DNA of 64,000 nucleotides from contig NZ_BMDJ01000005.1 in assembly GCF_014635725.1 (NCBI RefSeq), forward strand, positions 305,232-369,231. The letters are read 5' to 3'. A program made the position numbers and the translations under genes. Below are positions 63,522 through 64,000 of the stretch, in pieces (within the stretch, counting starts at the first letter, position 1; every line of letters begins with the position of its first letter). The stretch comes from Pedobacter mendelii. GTDB taxonomy: Bacteria > Bacteroidota > Bacteroidia > Sphingobacteriales > Sphingobacteriaceae. The notes beneath the pieces were generated by a model. It searched no databases, was not told where the DNA came from, and saw nothing but the letters and a program-made list of their open reading frames with translations.

Positions 63522-63890
63522 ATGTCAATCCAACAAGAAATAATGTGGCTCTTCCTACTATCGATTCCGATTGCCTGCGTGGCCTGGACGGTTACACATG
63601 AAGAGGTTTTCCGAGAACCCCGGGAATACTGCATAAAAAGAAGCATTAATGGCAAAAGCATCCTGGTTAGGAAATTCTTCTATCTGTTTACATGCGAATA
63701 TTGTTTTAGCCATTACGTTACCGTCATTTTTATTTTCCTCACCGATTTTCATCTTTTAGTAGATGATTGGAGGGGATATATTATTGCTTGCTTTGCCCTT
63801 GTCTGGATTGCCAATATCTATATGAGCCTGTTCGGGCTTATCCGTCAGGATATATCGAAGGAGAAAGCCGAGATTGTAATCGGGAAATAA
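63522..63890 (+). CDS. Small membrane protein with CxxC motif (DUF1360-like)
   Basis: This 122-residue protein has three probable membrane helices (residues about 6-24, 64-82 and 88-110). Between helices one and two lies a polar segment ending FYLFTCEYCFSHYV, whose C-x2-C next to a helix recalls the DUF1360 family (C-x-Y-C-x-G/S-x-W/Y). The assignment is tentative. It is separated from the BON gene by a terminator, and the sequence just after its stop consists of short repeats. Confidence 0.6.
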   Translation: MSIQQEIMWLFLLSIPIACVAWTVTHEEVFREPREYCIKRSINGKSILVRKFFYLFTCEYCFSHYVTVIFIFLTDFHLLVDDWRGYIIACFALVWIANIYMSLFGLIRQDISKEKAEIVIGK

Positions 63891-63893
63891 CAC

Positions 63894-63952
63894 TGCACAA
63901 GAATTGGCAATTAAGAGTGCACAGAAAACGGCAACAAGAGTGCACAGCTTTA
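63894..63952. repeat. Tandem ~23-bp repeats, possible insertion-sequence terminus
   Basis: GCAC words recur at 63895, 63919 and 63942 inside a repeating unit of about 23 bp of the form GCACAnAAA-n-GGCAA-n-AAGAGT. The exact 11-mer AGAGTGCACAG occurs twice. Multiple short repeats of this kind at an end are a feature of IS21-family elements. No transposase is in the window, so this is only a suggestion. Confidence 0.35.
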
Positions 63953-64000
63953 CAAAGCTAATCTTCTGGTTCTAACTTGCAAATATTGTTTTCCTATTTT

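Overview
The window looks like chromosomal DNA of a Bacteroidota species, most likely a Sphingobacteriaceae member close to Pedobacter. Evidence for this: an AT-rich core, futalosine-pathway menaquinone genes, a SAM-riboswitch-led metY-metX-hom cluster, lipoproteins and a kinase-free PASTA protein of Bacteroidetes type, and promoters of the form TTTG-N19-TAnnTTTG. No replication, rRNA or CRISPR locus is visible.

Region 1 (1-24 kb) is AT-rich housekeeping DNA: mqnE-phosphatase-mqnA; a lipocalin-like lipoprotein; a trans-sulfuration enzyme; a SAM-I riboswitch followed by a 42-codon leader ORF ending in a Cys-Met-Cys-Cys-Cys run, then metY, metX and hom; yhhQ; a Bcr/CflA efflux pump; a methionine aminotransferase/omega-amidase pair; a glycosylasparaginase and cutC; a frameshifted small membrane gene; DUF983; ddl-crp; and PASTA-mltG-thioesterase-yihY. 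It closes with tRNA-Ser(TGA) at 24132-24221, which has a promoter and a strong terminator.

Region 2 (24.4-63.5 kb) has a visibly higher GC content and reads as a low-oxygen and stress island. It holds an eight-gene operon for fumarate respiration (fumC, porin, dicarboxylate transporter, fumarate reductase/succinate dehydrogenase CAB, DUF6544, YoaK), a tautomerase, two L,D-transpeptidases, three tandem-Usp proteins, two class II P-type ATPases, a Cu-ATPase, acetate kinase, three triple-BON proteins, CbpA/CbpM, an SDR, an MlaEFD-like set, an AraC regulator, and two decayed aldehyde dehydrogenases.

At the centre of the island (46488-48729) lies a two-component pair. The kinase carries a FixL-type heme PAS domain, with the proximal His and gating Arg 20 residues apart as in FixL. 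The response regulator fuses a receiver domain to a Crp/FNR-type DNA-binding module with an FNR-like recognition helix, in effect FixJ and FixK in one protein. By eye I found FNR/FixK-like boxes (TGAY-N4-RTCA, two of them degenerate) upstream of most island operons. In nine promoters the box is followed by exactly 27 nt and then TTTA or TTTG, placing it near -41 of a Bacteroidetes -7 element. I infer one oxygen-responsive regulon, analogous in logic to FixLJ-FixK and to the mycobacterial dormancy regulon. One further box lies outside the island, upstream of the DUF983 gene and beside another Crp-family gene.

The copA, mlaEFD and second L,D-transpeptidase promoters lack the box. The window ends in about 23-bp tandem repeats that may be the tip of an insertion sequence.
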